From positions 12,000,446 to 12,064,445 of the forward strand of contig CM019230.1 of NCBI GenBank assembly GCA_009741485.1: a stretch of DNA of 64,000 nt. The letters run 5' to 3'. Positions 13,916-27,605 of this stretch are shown here, one piece after another. The position numbers were made by a program, and so were the translations under genes. The DNA is from Malurus cyaneus samueli (Eukaryota > Chordata > Aves > Passeriformes > Maluridae). A model generated the notes under the pieces. That model worked only from the letters and a program-made list of their open reading frames with translations. It did not search any database and was not told where the DNA came from. Within the stretch, counting starts at the first letter, position 1; each line of letters begins with the position of its first letter.

Positions 13916-15007
13916 TGCTCTTTCCCACTACTAAAGTCTCCCAAAATAGAGAGGTGCTCATGATATGAGGCAAGAATATCCACCTGATATCAAGGATGTC
14001 TGTAGCTTTTACAGACACAATACACTACAAACCCAAATAATGCAAGTCCCTTTCAGAAGTCTGTTCCCCAGACAGACTAACAGACTAAGCAGAATAACCA
14101 AACCAGTTCAGCCCAACAGGCCAACCCCTACCTCCATCACATCCAGCCTTGTCCACTCCAAGGTAGTTTGAATAACCACTTTGTACAGCAGCTGATTTTC
14201 CTGTGTATATCCTGTCCATTCAGATTCGATGTTCTCCATAGCAAACTCTGGAAGTCACTCATTTGTACAAAGAATGAGGACAGAAGTTGTCGACAAAGAC
14301 CTGTGGGGTCAATGCAGTTTCTGAATCTTAAGACTCTTGTCTCTTTATTCTCTATTCCTTGATGTGTACAGAAGATAAAAGCAATGACTGATTCCTTCAG
14401 TTTGAACCCACAAAGCAGAAGAGTTGACTCACTTCTCCGTAGTCAAGGGAAAACAAAAGATAACAAAAGATATTTTACTAAGAGGTGGTAATTTAAGTTT
14501 AAAGAGATAAAGGATGTGCCTGTCCTGCTCTGGTGAAATGCAGCGAGATCCCAAGCACAGAGAGTAGCAACAAGCAGAGTTTATCCTGAGAGCTGCCAAT
14601 GGGGGTTTCCTGCAGGAATGTGGTTTGCAAGGCTCCCATCTGGAGTCAAAGTGTTGGAGTCCCATCACAGATCCGACTTGTGGTGGTCCATGCCTGACCC
14701 TTTCAGATTAACAATGACACTGACAGCCCTTCATGGTCTGGAGCCAGCTCCACCAGCTGCACAACACAGCTGCACCAAGCTCAGCCCAATGCATAAGCCA
14801 TGTTCTACTTTGCTTCTTGTAAATAATTATTGAACAAGGCATTGATCCAAAAAACGGGCAGACACCAAACCTGTATGTACACGCTAGAATATTTATACAC
14901 ATGTATTCAGAGGTGTTACACATAACATTCTGCTTCACCCCATGTTCCTCTCCAAACATCAGCACATCCTGCATAGGAAGCCAGCAGTTAGTGCATTTGC
15001 CCAAGGA

Positions 15008-15040
15008 GGGGGGGAGGGAGGGGGAATATGGGGCTATGGG
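15008..15040 (+). repeat. G-rich tract fitting a G-quadruplex pattern
   Basis: G-runs of 7, 3, 5, 4 and 3 separated by loops of 1, 1, 5 and 4 bases, deep in intron 2 on the strand opposite to the gene. Confidence 0.8.
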
Positions 15041-18000
15041 CTCTCTTCAGCCTGAGGATTCCCATCCATGTGCTAGGTCACCAGTCCCTAAGATATACAC
15101 CATGTGAGCATGGGACAACTATGGTCTCGTTGATCTTGGATCAAAAGAAAAGCTCAGAAAGCAGACTTATGGGGCTAAAAGAAAGAAACTACAGAAAGCC
15201 AAGTGGATATGCCATGCTCTCAGGTGGTTTATAAAGATGAGAAAAAGCATCTCCTGCTCCCTGGAAAAAATTTAATGCAAATCAGTTCCATCTGCTGGGT
15301 TTTCAGAGCCTGCCTGGTGAACTAATGAGCTCAGACACAGCGATGCTCAATGATCCCTCTTGGGCAGGTCAGCAGCAATGTGCTATGATCAAAGGATCCC
15401 TGGGACACCCTGGGATGCAAGAAACACACAGGTGGCTTGGGATCATTTTGATTAAAAAGTTCAAATCCCAAACACTACTCATGGCGGGAGGGAGAAAGGG
15501 AGAAATTTTAGCAACTTCCGGTTGCCAGATGGAATTCTGGATCTCACCTGTACTTCTTAACCATTATACGTTACTGGTGAATGTAATCATACTATTGGAA
15601 TGCTCGGAGATGGCATCACATCTCACATTCTCTACAAAGTATGAAATGTCAGTTTTGTAATAGCTTACAGAATTTTACAGATAAAATGTAAAAGACAAAC
15701 ACAACAGTCTCAAAATAGTCTGAAAATACAGCAGATTCAGATGTTATTGAAAAGTCCAGCATGAATGTAGCTGTGTCTCCCACCTTCTCTTGAACCCTCC
15801 AGAGAAGACTGAAGTATTCTGGTGTCCTGAAGGCTTCAAAAGTCTCCACACACTAAGACTTACAACCAGTTTGCCTAGAGCATGTACACAGCTGGCCTTG
15901 CTGGTGGCTGGAGCACCATGAAATAAAAGAAAGAAGAGGGAAAATTTTTGCTTCTGGTAACACAACAGCATGAAGAGAAGACCTGAAAGCAACTCTCAAA
16001 CTACTTCACCTACTTTCCCTGCTTTGAAACAAGCACTGCAGTAGTTACATCTTGGTGTGAGCTATGCAGCTGTGCCAGGAGCAGACATGTCACCAGGATG
16101 TGTGAAGAGGGCTGCAGCTCAGGAGTCCCTGGGGTCTGCTGACCTGCTCTGCTCCTGCCAGACCCAGAGTTACCTCAGAACAATGGGGACACAACCAGCG
16201 GAGTTACCTACACCCAAAATTCTTAAACCACACCAAATCCTCTGTGTGGAGCCTGAAACCCCAAACAGCTTTTCAAACAAAGGCAGCACCATCCTCCATC
16301 TCATATGCAGAAAGGAGAATGGGAGAAAATCCAATTCTTTATGGCCAGGATGACAGACTTCCCTAAACCATTTTCCTCAGCAGACTACACAACGTATTAT
16401 CAAAGCACTGACCTTATATTCAGGTTTATAAACTTGTGATTTTTGGAACCATGCTGACTAAGCAAGAAAAATGGTCACCCCTGGCTCTCCTTCAGGCTCT
16501 GGAGCATGACAGGTACCCCCAAAGCAGCAACCTGGTCCTGCACAGGCTGAAAACACTGGGCTTTTGCCATAAGCATGGATGGAGTCAAGGATGATGCCTC
16601 GTATGTGTCTCAGGGAAGGACGTGGCCAACGACAGGTCACCCATGGAGCTCCATGAACACTCCCATGGAGACATGTTACTGGATAAAGGGGAGGTAACAC
16701 AGCTCACCAAAAGGCAGGCATGAGAAGGAAAAGTCTACAGGAAGCTCCTACCCAAGGGAGACATCCCCAGCTTTGCTCTTCTGTCCAGAAACTCTTGTGT
16801 CCCAGCAGGAAGCACACAGGGAGATTTCATGTTGAATGAAGTCAAGTTCAGTTTGAAAATGAGCATTGTCAGCTCTTTTCTCTACCTTTCTCATTCCCAC
16901 TGACCCAGAATGCTTCACTTCCCTCCATTCCATTCAACTCAGTAGAAAAAATCTGACAGACAGCTCAAAAACACTGCCTTTCAGGGAGTCACCCCAGACA
17001 CCACCTTAGCGTCCCTGGAAAAGTGAGGACAACACTACTAAAAACACCTTTACACATAACACAGCTCTGCTACTACCCCATCCCACCCTCCCTCACCCAA
17101 CGCTCCATGGAAAACAGTCCTGAGAAGGCAGCACAAGCATCTGCCATCGCACCTTGAATTAGGAACTGCAGGATGTCCATGCCTCAGGGTGTCAGACATC
17201 TGCATCCCAGCTCGGTGGCCAAGGATGGCTGTGTTCCCGTGGGGGCCCACAGGGACAGGCACGGAAGCCTCCAGCCACTCCTGCCTAGGATAACCCAACC
17301 CCTCTGCCATCATGGCTTCTCTGCCACCCCAGCACCCAGCTGCTGTCCTGTCTGGGCAGGACGGGCTAGGTCTCGGTGCTTTGGAAGGTGACTTGCCACC
17401 ATCACCATCCTCTCACCATCACTGCTCTTCCCACCATGGAGGGGATGGGTCTCCCCCGAGCCCCAGGCAGGGGTCCCATTACACACTGCACCAAGAGGGT
17501 CAAGGCTGCATGGTCCAAATTCTGCCCCCAAATGAGTAGCTCTGATCATGGCTGTGTGCACAAGAACCAGGAGAGCAGCTCCCAAGCATGCCCAGATGGG
17601 ACAGGTAACACCTGTAGATCATAGATCCCTGTTGAACTCTCTATCACAAGCTTCTGGCCGAACCTTTACCTCTTCCAAAAGACATCATGCTCCAGCTTCT
17701 CCTCTGCAGGACGGGGAATGAAGAGATTTGTGCAACAATTTATGAGTGCAAAGCTCAATCACTCAGCACTCAGAACCCATGGGAGTTAGGTCATTACATA
17801 ACATCAGGCTGGATTTGATTTAGACACTCAAGACTGAGTCATTAGTTTCCAGAAGTTCTGAGGAGCCCAGCTCCCTGCAGTGTGGCAAAAAGGCAGGTGC
17901 TCAGCCCCCTTGAAAAATCCCATGTGAATTAGGTGATGGAGATACAGAAAGTCCAAATTTTGGTTCCAGACATAGAAGGCCTGAAGTCAGGAAAAGAATG

Positions 18001-21000
18001 CTGGGATATCAAAGCCTCACGGAACAAACAGTCCTACCATGGCAGTGAAGCTCCAAGGGATGCAGAAGCTGCTAGAGAAGTTTAATTTGGAAGCTGTAGA
18101 CAGCAAAAATCCTTTGCAGAGAGGATTTGCACTTAAGAAATAGCAAGTCTTAAAAAGTTTTATAACAAAAGAAGACAGACCTTCATGCAGTACGTTCAGT
18201 GAATATCTCATACTGGCTCTGGGAGTACCTTCTCTGAAGCAGTGACCTACTCGAAGCCAGAGATACTTGAGTGTTTTACAGACCAGATCATCACTGTCAT
18301 CCAGGCCTCAGAGATCACCAGCCAAATGAACTTGGAAGAAAGAGGAAGGTTAAATACAAAGCAAAATTCATTAATTTGCAAAAAATGCTCCTGAAAAAAA
18401 TACAGAAGAAACATTGTTCCAGCACTGAGCCAACAGTGATGTTCATATGAAAAGTGAAAGCCTGGTTACCATAGGCTCCCTCAAACATTGAAATGGCTCT
18501 GCTGAGCCCTTGGAGGTTCCATTCTACTTGTGCTGACTTGAAAATACAAGTGATTACATCCAGATACTGCAGCTTTCAGGAAATGGGATAGATTCTGTCA
18601 CAGAAAACAATTTAAATTCTTGGTACCTTTGACTCTGAATTCTAACTCCAAGGCTTCCAGGCAGTACTCCCTGCCACGGGAAAGCATTACACAGCAGAAA
18701 GGGAACAGAAATCAGTAATAATAAAGATGTGAAATGACAGTTACAGAAATAAGGAAGAGACAGAAATATTTACAGGAAAATTCACACCAGTAGTACAGAA
18801 CATGCCAATTTAGGATATTCCCCTTGGGGATTTAGATTTTTGGCTTTTTTTCAGAAATGGCAGGAATTCTCTCAGGTTACTTCCAAAAGAACTCCACCAG
18901 CTGTGGGTTATGCAGCTACAGAGCCTGACACCACATGTCAGAAGGGTATGGAAATACCTAAGAGGAGATTAAAAGAGCAATAGACACCTCAGAGAGGCTT
19001 TGGAACAGCCAGAAAAAAAAGGCCTTTCCAGGAATAACAGTCCCTGAACTATAGAGAAAAAAAAAGAAGCAGCAGAGCCTGATGTACAATTGGACCTCCA
19101 TAGGGTTTTGAAGAATCCAGCACTGACAGTTCAGTAGAACATCCAACACACTCTTGGGGCAGCTTCCTGGAAGTGTGTGACTCTCCCAGGTGTCACAAGT
19201 TAGCACAGGGCAGCTCTGGAAGCTTAAGCCCCAATGAATCCATGAAGACACTCACATGCTATAGGGAGATTGTGGGGTTCAGCTGGACAGCAGACACTTC
19301 AAACATCAGGTCTGAATATTAAGAGAGGTCCTTTCACTTCATCACCTTTCCAGGTGAAACTGCAATGCTCTGGTAATCAGGTTCTCAAGAGATGGCACCT
19401 CTGGGAGTCAAGAGACTTCCCAGCCAGCAGACAGAACACGCAAGAAGCAACATGCTGTGAACCAGATGCCAAACACAATTCTCTGTCTGCACACATTTCC
19501 TAGCAGGTGGATCTAAATCCTCTAAGTTAATATCCAGGCACAAGAATACAACGCTTTCCAGAAAACCAAAAATGTCATCTCCAAATTAAGCCAAATTAAC
19601 AGCTTGGTTTCAAGCACAATGGGCAGCACAGCCCAGCCAGAAATCCTGCTGTGCACAGCCACAGTCACACCTCAACACAGCACTCCTGTTGGTGTGATCT
19701 GAATCTCCTTTCAGCAAAAGCCACCAGCTGCAAGCAGCTCTGTAGAGCTTCCACATAGATAACGGAGTAATCTAATTTTGTTTGTGACCTAAATCCTACT
19801 TGGACACAGGACAGATGAGGTAAAAGGTGGGATGCTTTCCAGTTAGTATAATGGGTTGGAATTTGAAGAGCTCACTGTAACCGTGGCTTGTGTTCTCCAG
19901 CCTCTGCAACGCCTGCTGCAGGGAAAACAAACTTAGCAGCTGTTAATCTGGTCTAAGTGACAAATTCAGCCTGAACTCACGAGAGACATGGGCTAACCTG
20001 GCAGGCCTCCACAGCCTCAACTGCTCCCCAGCTTGCACAGCATGTTCATCACAGCCTCACTGACTTTGACCAGGCATCAGCCATCACTAAAATGGTTACA
20101 TCTCCTCCAGACTGCATTCTTTCAAGTATGAATTATATTCCCCAACTACTGTCTCTAATTCAGGCTCTATTCTGCCTTACCCTGTACAGGTCACATGTAA
20201 AATTAAGTTTACAACTGTGCTAGACGCCCTACAGACAGGAAGGATACATGTCATGCCTCGATAAAAACCTCTTTGCACTTCTCTAGAAGATTTGGTGGCA
20301 GCAGTTTCAGCTGAACCAAACAAGACACACCTCCTCCATCACATGCACCAGAATGGACCTTCCTTCCAAATCCTTGCCTCGCTTCTGGCTGCTCAACACA
20401 CCATCCTAGGGCTCTGCCCACTGCCCCACAGCATCTCCACAGGTAGGTATTCACAGTGCTTTTTAGCTGGATAAGGGATGTCTCAGCCCTCAGTATCTCC
20501 AGAAGGAGAGATGTCAAGGAACAACAGCCCAAATTCTAGAACTAAAAATGTACCTCCAGTTTCTAATCTCATTCAAAGTCACGCTGAGTAGCTCTTCTCT
20601 TTAAAGGTCACATCAAAGCCCCCAGATAATAACATATGTTCTAATTCAGAAAGTGTTTAGGGCAAACTCCAAGCAGCACTGGAGATGTAAGAAGTCCTGT
20701 CCCTGGCTCCAGTCTGAGTAGCTGCAGTGTCTGCCCATCTCCTCCTTGCTCAGTTTCCTGAGTATCTGTGACAAAGGTGACCTCTTCCCAACACAGCTGG
20801 TGATGGATGTACTGGTAAAGATGAAGGAGCAACATGTCCTAGGGCAAGTAAGGGCTTAGAGTGACATGGGCTGGACAGGGATTGGACAGGAGCAGCAAGG
20901 CCATGCCATCCAATGCCACTTGGCCGTCAGCAGTTCTTAGATCCAATGCCTTCATGGAGATGGCACAGCAAAGCTCAGATGTCCTGACCACTCATCAACT

Positions 21001-24000
21001 CCTGTTCCTCCATGTGATGTTGTATCCCTCCATGTGGCTCTGTACCTTGCCCTGGCTCCTATCTCCTGTAGTCCCTGTGCACCCATGGCAGCATACCTAT
21101 ACAGCCTGGAGGGAAAAAGCCCCAAGCTTAATCCAAATTTTAACATATGGCTCAAAACCTCCACAAATGGGAAAGAAATGACAAAAGAGGGACAGGCAGA
21201 AGATCTGGAAACCCATCTACCAACTTTCTACATCCAATAATGCTGAACCTATGCTGACTCCTCCTGGACATAGTATTACAGGGCACAGCCTATGTATCAC
21301 CAGAAAGTTTCTACCCACAGCAACAGTGGAACTCTGGAAGCAGCCTCCAGGCAGAAGCACAGCAGAAATAAAGGGTCTCTGCACCACAGGAGGCAAGGCA
21401 ACTGGGAAGCACTGGGCAGAGTCCACAAGAATGTTACACTTTGTAACAGAGATTTCACAGCCTTGAAATTGTTCCTCCAGATAACATGCTATGAAAACCA
21501 AGGAACTAACATGAATGGATGGAGTCAGAAATCACACAAAGATCACCTAGGAAACCTCCAAGAGCAAACCACAGCTAGTCCTGTCCAGCCTGTGTGTGCA
21601 TCACCCCTGCTCACTGGAGTTAAACTCCACCCCTTGCTTACAGCAGTTCCCAAATTGTTTCCTCCATACTCTCCAAGTTCTTTTCTAACACCCCTGAAGA
21701 TCTCTCAGATCAAGAAACAAACCTTCGAAAGAAAGAACTCACACCTTGGTAGAACATGGGGTCTGTACACATTTTTTCCAGGTACAAATCCCTGGCACTG
21801 AGAAGGAGCACCCAGTAGCCTGAAATTTGTAAGGCCATCTATAGCAAGACACACCTGCCCTCCTCAATAGCCATGTTTCTGCACCAGGGTGCAGTTTTCA
21901 CAGAGGTTTTCTTCCTCCTGACACAGCTACCAACATGAGCAGCCCAATTTGCTCCTTTACTTTCTATGTAATAAGAAACCACACTCTCACCTGACCATCC
22001 ACCAATCCAGACTGAGCAGTTTCCCAACCAAAGCCCACTAATCAAGAGAAATACAGCTTACAGGAATTCCAAACTCCCAGTAGCTGCACATCACCCCTGG
22101 CTGCCTCCTCTCATGCTCAAACCAGAGCTCAAGCACAGGCAAGACACATTTGAAGACAGGATCCTCTGCCCTCCTGAAGGCAGAAGCAACAGGATGCCTC
22201 TGGATTGGTGGATTCAAGCCACAGAACCCCAAATTTCATGTGAGAAATTAACCTCTCTGTATCTTCAGATCCACCCATCTGATCCAACAGGGCCTGCCCA
22301 GAACAATCCCCAGTGCTCATTTCAGCAGGATGTCCAGGCTGTTCCACTCCACCAGGCTGAGAAGAAGTGGCTTGGTGAACACAAACACACTTTGCATCAG
22401 GAACACATCTGGGCAGGGAGGTCTGAAATATCCAGTTCCAATCCAAAGTCTAGAAAATGTTTCTGGCCTACTGAGGAAAATGTCATTCCAACATCTCAGG
22501 AAAGAAGGCAGGAGATTGAGATACATCAGCTGCATGACAGAACACTTGACAGAAGCATGCAATCAGAAGAGGTCAACACTGCTTTTGAGGAGCAGCATCT
22601 GCTATGGACACATAAGAGACACGAGGACAATTTGCTGCATCTAAGCTCAGCCAGCCTCACCATGGAGGAAGCGACCAAACTAACAGCATCCATGTCTTTC
22701 AAACAGAAATGGCCATTAAGAGTTTGCAGACACTCGAGAAAGATTTAGCACAGACACATCACCATTCTGGCACTTGAACAGTTACCATATCCAATCCAAA
22801 ACACTTGCAAGCCCTCAGAGCTTGTAACACCATTAACCAGCCCAGGATCCAATCCCTGCCAACAACTGCAACTCCCACAGAGAAAGAGAAGCACCTGTCC
22901 TGGACAGCGTTGACAATCACTTGCACAAACATGAAGCTTAAGATGTCATCTACTAACAGTGAAAGCTCTTCTATGCTAGACAGGAGCCACTGTGACTTTC
23001 AGTGAATCAGAAACAGAAATCCACACAGATAAAACACAAAAAGTCAAATCCCTACAGACAGCTGATGGTGGGAACTCACTAGCTGAGACTAAGTCTTTTA
23101 TTTAATGGACTAAGAAGGTCAGAGAGAGGAAAGAGCCCCAGAAGGGGCTCTGCAGAAAATCTTACAAGGGTTTGATGATGTGGTGAGACACAAAAAGTAA
23201 ATATCTAAATGCAAGCTCAACCACCAGTAAGAATACTCTATTTCAGAGAGGAAAAGAGAGACAAGGAAAGAGGACTTGCTGGAAAGGTCACTCAAGATTT
23301 TAAGAAGAATCATCTAAAGTACTCTATAAAATTTCTCTATGTTGTAATTACCATCAAAAACTCATCAGAAACATTCTCCTAACTTGACAAAGGCTTGTTT
23401 GAAAATCCCCAGCATTAAGAAGCTTCCAGGAACAAGAAGAGAACCACGGGTATGTCCTGGGAAAGCAGATGGCACTGAGCTCCAGGACAGAGGCAGTGAC
23501 ATGCAAAGCCAAGCAGGAGCAGGCTACGACAGGGACACCCTGGAGAGCCCAGGCAATAGGGAGGCTGCAGGTGCAGCTTCTGAGACTTGACACTGACAAA
23601 ACTCCTGAGACCTTAGAGAAGAAAAATGTGGGACATCTTTTATATGTTTGCTGCATCTGCCACAGGGACCAGCTGCAGAACGGCACTGTCCAGCTAGATT
23701 GGTGGATCTGAGGATACAAAGCTGATCTTTTTCACGCTGATGTACCCTGGTATTTACTATTGTCAGGAAGAGCTCTGTGCCACGCTTGCTCTCAGACTTT
23801 GGACAGGAATATCCTGAGGCTAGGCTAGCTAGACAACTCTCTGAGACTTAACCTCTGCGTAACTCCCTGCCATATCCCTGTTGGTAAAATGAAAATCCTC
23901 AATCTTTGTTTATTTTAGTGCTGAAAACAATTCTATCACAGTAATGGCTTTCACAAGTAACACAGAAACAAGAAATTCTAACAAAAAGTAATAAGCTGAA

Positions 24001-24306
24001 TAAAGACATAGGAAAACAACAGTGAATCAGTCTGGACATTAATTATAGGCATATCTACCATTATCAGATACAATATATCAAGTCAATCAATTCTGAAAGG
24101 CATTAGCTCCAGTGTAAACCAGGAAGATCCCAATTTAACCTTTTTTTTTAATTCTGGGAAAAAAACCCCTTCTACACTGACTCAACTGAGAGATTTAAAC
24201 AACCTACAAATAACTGGAGTAATTGAACTCCATCTAACTAACATTAGGTGCTGGCTAAATCATTTCAAATTTGTTCCACTAGTTGTGCCGTTGACTTTAT
24301 ACTCAC

Positions 24307-24409
24307 ATGTGTGGATTTTGGAAAGGAACTCCAGAAGTATTTAGAGTAAATCTTGCTGTGGACTTGAAAGGTGGATTTGCAAAATTTAACTTCAGCGCTT
24401 TGCGTTTAC
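24307..24409 (-). CDS. MAP2K4: MAP2K4 exon 2: MAPK docking site
   Basis: This short exon is easy to miss because it holds only 33 whole codons plus split codons at both ends. On the minus strand, a pyrimidine-rich tract and CTCCCAG acceptor lead into GT AAA CGC, completing a Gly codon begun in exon 1. The exon reads KRKALKLNFANPPFKSTARF, then TLNTSGVPFQNPH, and ends with AT before the strong donor GTGAGT, so the Ile codon is finished by exon 3. KRKALKLNF is the basic-plus-LxL D-site through which MKK4 binds JNK and p38. The 103-nt length and phases match human exon 2 as I recall it. The residues TSGVPF differ from the mammalian NPTGV-type stretch, within a disordered linker before the kinase domain. 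Identification rests on near-identity of the docking segment and exact phase fit with exon 3. Confidence 0.96.
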
Positions 24410-25589
24410 CTGGGAGACAACGAACATAAAGTAAACTTTTTGTCAGCACAAAATATTGAGAGCATCTGGAAATAAACAGAAAAAAATGACATATTGTAAG
24501 AAAAGGAAAATATATTTTACAACATTAGCAAATCACAGATTGTGTCAGGACAGGGGGATGGAGACACAGAGTCAGCTCTCACACCAAGGTCTTCCTGAGC
24601 TCATTCCAAGGCAGTTGCCAAAGCCAGGCTCCTCCTGGGACAGCTGGAGCACCGGGATCACCTGCCAGGGTTCCAGCAGCCACAGCACATCCACCCCAGA
24701 GCTGAGCATCCTCCATGCACACCCACAGGGACACGGGCCCAACCCACCACACACAGCCTGGGCGCACCACAACACCTGGGGGGTGGCACTGAAAAGGGAA
24801 AAGGCACCTTGATATGTCTTTTATGTGACACTGCAAGCACAGGACAGCTTTTGGGGTTCCTGACCCTCCTCAGGCTAGCAGCAAATGGAGATAACCAGGC
24901 TTGAAGGAGGATGGTTATCTGTGCACTCCTGCTAAGTGGGCTGCCAAGCACAGAGCATCTGAGGAGCGACCAGGTGAGGGAAAGTGCTGCTCTGCAGCCA
25001 ACCGAGGAAGCAGTGGGAAACACAACATAAATAAATAGTAATGTGAGAGGGGCCCCTGCTCACTGCACAGCCACTGGCTCTGCATTTTCCACTGAAGCTG
25101 AGATGACCCACTCAAGCAACAACAAGATCAGGGACCACAAAGGCAGCTGTCCCTTCTCAGGCCACCCACTGGGGTACAGAAAACCCCGTCTTATTCTCAT
25201 TTGCCCACAGGAAACCTCTACTCCACCCCAACAAAACACCTGAGATAAGGACCCTTCCACGCCACCTTCCCAGGAGCCTGTCACTGAATCCCCACCAGCT
25301 TCCCACTGCCTGGGTGATGTCTCAACCACTTGCTGTTGCTCATTCCAGGAGGCACTGGCCATACCAAGTTGGCACACCACCTGGATTCCTCCAACAATCT
25401 TTCTTTGCCTGCACCCTAGAACAGGTGTCATACTCCCCACCATCCCACAACCCTCCTGGGAAAAGCCAAAAGCATTCCTCTACCTTGCAAAGAGGTGTTT
25501 TGGGTAACACCAAGACCATGAAAAAAGGCAAAAAAAAATTACTTCAAAGTATTTAGAGCCATTTCAGGACATAGAATACTACAAGGATC

Positions 25590-25812
25590 AGAGAATCACA
25601 GAATCATTCAGGTTGGAATGGATCAACTGTTCCCCCAGCACTGACAAGGCCACCACTAAACCATGTCCCCAAGTGCCACATCCACACCATTTCATGGATG
25701 GTGACTCCAACACTGTCAGGGCTTGACAACCCTTTAAGTGAAGGAATCTTCCCTAATATCTAACCTGCACCTCCCCTGGCACAAGAGTCCTCTAGTCCCA
25801 TCACTTGCTACT
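25590..25812 (-). mobile_element. CR1 LINE 3' fragment
   Basis: Starts with agaatcacagaatcattcag (the reverse complement of the CR1 3' tail), followed by the tccaacactgtcagggcttg and cttccctaatatctaacctg blocks of the CR1 3' region. The LINE is sense with MAP2K4, in intron 1, and truncated at its 5' end. Confidence 0.85.
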
Positions 25813-25840
25813 TCACACAAGAGACACACCTTTCTAAGAG

Positions 25841-25925
25841 ATTCATACAACCACTGAGGATGGAAAGGACCGTTAAGATCACTGTGGCAATAGACATCTA
25901 AAACCAGCCTGATAAGCCCAACAAA
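25841..25925 (-). mobile_element. Short second CR1 3' fragment
   Basis: attcatacaaccactgagga followed by tggaaaggaccgttaagatc resembles the last ~80 bp of a CR1 element in the same orientation as the fragment just to its left. It is diverged and could be an older insertion. Confidence 0.55.
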
Positions 25926-27401
25926 ACTCAGAATTATGCATTCCCTCAAAAGCAATACACACATTGTGCAGCCTGGAAGGCATAAAAAAGCTTATAGCCA
26001 GCAGCCATTCATCCCTCCCAACTGAAGCTTCTCAGCACTTGCCACCCCACACCAGCTCAACTCGGACCAAGTGACAGCTCAGGGACATTGGTTTGGCCTT
26101 GAGATGTCACTGCAGGAGCTGGGTGCTTCTGCTGGCACTACCCAACCTGCAGCACATGGAGCTCCATCACATGGCTCCACACCCTCTTTGATTTCCAGCG
26201 AGATGACACCTATTTCCCTTATTGATCTTTCACTTCCAAATCACTAATAGATAATTTCAGTTTTGATGCTACTGCAATACAACAATCCAAAAATATCCGC
26301 ATACATGTTGCATTTGCTAAAAATCACCTTATTTGTTACACAAAAACACCACAAAAAGAAACTTGTACAAAATCCAATAGCATGAAATGTATTATCCAAT
26401 GCTTTGCATCAACCACCTAAAACAAACAACGCATCCCCATTTTCTGGCAACAATTCGCCAGCAGACTTCCATACAATCCCAGTCGGTGATGGTGGAGAAG
26501 AGTGAAAGCAAGGATACCTGGCCTGGATATAATTGAAGTTAAGGGCAGCTGCAGCACAGAACTCAACATTCCTGACAGGCTTTTCTTGGGTATGTTACCC
26601 AAAAGGAGATGCCACAGTGTGCACTAGGCTACAGCACTACAAGGAGACAAATACTAAAATACTCATTAAAAATCCTGAGCACACTGCAAAAAGGCAAATC
26701 ACGATTGGCTTGCTCCTGTCAACAGTAAAAGGATATATCTGTTCATCAGAATATGGAAAAAGGTCACTGCTGGTACTGAAACCTGGCCTGCTTTGGGGTA
26801 TTTTCACCTTAGTAGCACCTTCTTTACTTTGCTTTTGTGGGAAAAAAAAATGAAACAAATAATGTAGTTTAGCAAATAAAATAATGCCCAAAATACCCAT
26901 TAACCATCTTGCCTGTCAAACAGACTTTGCAACGTGAGGTTCTACCTTATAAATGTATTTTCAAAACTTTTTTTATCTTTTTCCTATAAAGATGTTTTTC
27001 CACATGTTTATTACACATCACTTAGCCTTCTGAAAAACACCTGGTTGGGCTGCAGGGTCCCTCTCTCCACGCGCAGCAAGAAGGTCTGGTATCTCTCAAT
27101 CCTGACTGACCTCCATCCCTACCCTCCATTGAGCCATTCAGCACGAGGAGTATCTTATTTATGTTACTTACGTGTACACAAAACAATTCCTCACTTTGTG
27201 ACAGATGGCTACATCTATATAAACAGCACTATCAGGAGGATCAGCCTGCTCAGACTTTGCCACTCCAAAATCTCCTGGAGTAAGCAGTGCAATGGGAAGC
27301 CTACACAGACAGCCAGAGGCAGGCACTGAGGGAGCAAGGAGCAACAACACAGTTTCTAAGAGAGACAGGTGAAAGTAACATTTCATTCTCACTTTAAAAA
27401 A

Positions 27402-27605
27402 AATCACAGAATTGTGAAATGGTTTGGGTTGGAATGTTCTTACAGATAAACTCATTCTAACCCCAGAGATGGGCAGGGACACCTTTCACTAGGTCAGGTT
27501 GATCAAAGCTGCATCCAGCCTTACTCTGAATGACGAGACCACCAGAGCTTCTCTGGGCAGTCTGTGCCAGTGCCTCACCACTCCCACTGTAACAACCCAT
27601 TTCAA
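27402..27605 (-). mobile_element. CR1 LINE 3' fragment
   Basis: Begins aaatcacagaattgtgaaat, followed by the ggtttgggttggaatg block, then gggcagggacacctttcact and a gcttctctgggcagtctgtg block typical of CR1 3' ends. Minus orientation, 5'-truncated, moderately diverged. Confidence 0.88.

Larger units (their letters stand above)
6307..24306 (-). other. MAP2K4: MAP2K4 intron 2 (about 18 kb)
   Basis: Bounded by the exon 2 donor GTGAGT (24,306 downward) and the exon 3 acceptor ending at 6,307. Contents I can name are a G-rich tract at 6,445-6,470, a purine-rich A-tract near 8,030-8,100, one CR1 fragment at 13,711-13,915, a second G-rich tract at 15,008-15,040, and four copies of a GATTGGTGGAT motif at about 12.4, 22.0, 22.2 and 23.7 kb. 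The remaining stretches look like unique, AT-leaning intron with nothing I can identify. Confidence 0.9.
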
